From Clostridium acetobutylicum ATCC 824 (GTDB taxonomy: Bacteria > Bacillota > Clostridia > Clostridiales > Clostridiaceae): a DNA stretch of 64,000 nt. Shown here piece by piece: positions 62,984 through 64,000 of the stretch. How positions within the stretch are numbered: position 1 is the first letter of the stretch; each line of letters begins with the position of its first letter. Location: NCBI RefSeq assembly GCF_000008765.1, contig NC_003030.1, positions 1,708,001-1,772,000 of the forward strand, given 5' to 3'. Below the pieces are notes generated by a model. The model did not search any database. It was not told the origin of the DNA and saw only the letters and a list, made by a program, of their open reading frames with translations. The position numbers were made by a program, and so were the translations under genes.

Positions 62984-63550
62984 ATGAAAATTGTTTTGTT
63001 CTTAGCAGAAGGCTTTGAGGAAGTAGAGGCACTTACTGTAGTTGATATACTTAGAAGAGCTGATATTATTTGTGATATGTGTTCTCTTGAAGCTAAAGAA
63101 GTAGTTGGAGCACATAAAATAAAAGTTTGTGCAGATAAGACTATAGAAGATATTGATATTGCTGAATATGATGGTCTAGTTCTTCCAGGTGGAATGCCAG
63201 GAGCTGAAAATCTAAGGAACAGTGAATTTGTAATAAATGCAGTGAAAAAATTTAATAAAGAAAAAAAGATTGTGGCAGCAATTTGTGCAGCACCAATAGT
63301 TTTAGGAAAAGCAGAAGTTTTAGAAGGAAGAGATGCAACTTCTTATCCAGGCTATGGAGATGAAATGGGAAATTGTAACTACCTTGAAAAGATAACAGTT
63401 AAGGATGGCAATATACTTACCAGCAGAGGACCTGCAACAGCTATATATTTTGGATTAAGGCTTGTTGAAATATTAAAAGGAAAAGAAGTAGCAAATGGCT
63501 TAAAGGACGGAATGATGCTTAAATTTGTTGAAGGTGAACTCTCAAAATAA
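62984..63550 (+). CDS. DJ-1/PfpI family protein
   Basis: A 188-residue DJ-1/ThiJ family protein. The reactive cysteine is in AAICAAPIVL (Cys101) and the acidic partner in AEGFEEVEAL near 12-15; YDGLVLPGGMPGAENL and TSRGPATAIYFGL are also conserved. Members act as glyoxalases, deglycases or chaperones against reactive carbonyls, which could be linked to methylglyoxal from mgsA elsewhere in the window, by inference. ATG 62984 lies 12 bases behind parC, so it could be cotranscribed. Its exact reaction is unknown. Confidence 0.92.
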   Translation: MKIVLFLAEGFEEVEALTVVDILRRADIICDMCSLEAKEVVGAHKIKVCADKTIEDIDIAEYDGLVLPGGMPGAENLRNSEFVINAVKKFNKEKKIVAAICAAPIVLGKAEVLEGRDATSYPGYGDEMGNCNYLEKITVKDGNILTSRGPATAIYFGLRLVEILKGKEVANGLKDGMMLKFVEGELSK

Positions 63551-63559
63551 TATTTTTAA

Positions 63560-63597
63560 ATTAAGTGGCAGGTGATTAAGTTCGCTTGTCATTTAAT
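63560..63597 (+). other. 15-pair hairpin between the DJ-1 and M16 genes
   Basis: ATTAAGTGGCAGGTG (63560-63574) pairs with CGCTTGTCATTTAAT (63583-63597), using several G-U pairs. No T-run follows; the ribosome site of the next gene begins a few bases later. Confidence 0.55.
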
Positions 63598-63615
63598 ATT
63601 TGGAGTGAATTTTAT

Positions 63616-64000
63616 ATGAAAAAGATATGTATGAAAAATGGAATGAAAATTATATACGAATACAGGGAAAGTGACATTACATCCTTTTGTGTTGCATTTA
63701 ATGCAGGGGCAGAACGCGAAGGAAAGAAAGAGCGCGGGCTTGCTCATGTGGTAGAACACTGTATTTTTAAAGGAACTAAAAAAAGAAGTGAAGCACAGAT
63801 AAATAGTGAGTTTGATGAGATCTTTGGCTTTAATAATGCTATGACTAATTTTCCTTATGTCATATACTATGGAACCACGCTTTCAAAGGATTTTGAGAAA
63901 GGCTTTGAGCTTTACAGTGATATCATAGTAAATCCTACTTTTAGTGAGGAAGGCTTTGAGGAAGAGAAGAGCATTATATGTGAAGAGCTAACGGAATGGA
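63616..64000 (+). CDS. M16-family zinc peptidase, N-terminal part (cut by window end)
   Basis: ATG 63616 after TGGAGTG opens a frame that runs off the window. The visible 128 residues have the inverted zinc motif HVVEH (in RGLAHVVEHCIFKGT) followed by a helix with Glu, as in M16 peptidases (mitochondrial-processing-peptidase type). FNNAMTNFPYVIYYGTTL also fits. It is probably a processing protease for peptides or proteins; the rest of the gene is outside. It could be in one operon with the DJ-1 gene, apart from the hairpin between. Confidence 0.85.
   Translation, partial: MKKICMKNGMKIIYEYRESDITSFCVAFNAGAEREGKKERGLAHVVEHCIFKGTKKRSEAQINSEFDEIFGFNNAMTNFPYVIYYGTTLSKDFEKGFELYSDIIVNPTFSEEGFEEEKSIICEELTEW

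Noticed and set aside
1-64000. tRNA or rRNA genes and prophage
   Set aside because: I looked for tRNA-like cloverleaf ends, conserved rRNA blocks and phage structural genes on both strands and saw none, though without a scan a tRNA could be missed.

Overview
The window is low-GC Firmicute DNA that reads as a Clostridium chromosome. Evidence includes an alpha/beta-type small acid-soluble spore protein, a class III fructose-1,6-bisphosphatase, a Topo IV pair, T-box, fluoride and yjdF riboswitches, and several chemotaxis receptors. Two almost identical malic-enzyme genes lie about 6 kb apart; together with the gene order this resembles Clostridium acetobutylicum. That species call is inference from memory of the family, not a search. 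No tRNA, rRNA, CRISPR array or prophage is visible.

1-6.2 kb: the tail of a membrane protein, a badly decayed GH5 cellulase pseudogene, an AlgI-type O-acyltransferase with its DHHW/AlgJ-like partner (exopolysaccharide acetylation), and two paralogous membrane GGDEF cyclases with a 54-codon gene between them. 6.2-14.6 kb: an OhrR-type regulator facing two glutathione peroxidases across a promoter with a palindrome, fbp, a yjdF gene behind its riboswitch, a 4-hydroxybutyrate dehydrogenase, a T4-endonuclease-V-like protein with an SDR, queH and an XRE regulator. 14.7-24.2 kb: a chemoreceptor without a sensor domain, an orphan LytTR/AgrC-like two-component pair, a small kinase, RNase Z, an MFS exporter, and a fluoride riboswitch in front of two crcB genes.

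24.2-33.7 kb is the most unusual part. It holds LysR, malic enzyme copy 1 with a dicarboxylate transporter, a zinc-related set (two-gene permease, zinc/manganese-type binding lipoprotein, cysteine-free S4 paralog) and a minimal tyrosine recombinase. Malic enzyme copy 2 follows, differing from copy 1 at one internal base found and at the last sense codon. 33.7-46.9 kb: a broken IS1595-type transposase, two chemoreceptors, a Fur-box-preceded DUF2325 gene, a 2H phosphoesterase, mgsA, a ketopantoate-reductase-like gene, HIT and DUF proteins, a T-box-controlled brnQ and a frameshifted MATE transporter.

47-64 kb: an ABC exporter, two paralogous glycosyltransferases, small envelope proteins, a probable structured non-coding RNA ending in a terminator just ahead of a spore-protein gene, a radical SAM protein, a pyridoxine-type kinase, a LUD protein, a coupled DegV / HAD phosphatase / glycerol-1-phosphate-dehydrogenase-like set, parE-parC, a DJ-1 protein and the start of an M16 peptidase. 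Most transcription units are closed by clear intrinsic terminators, listed below.
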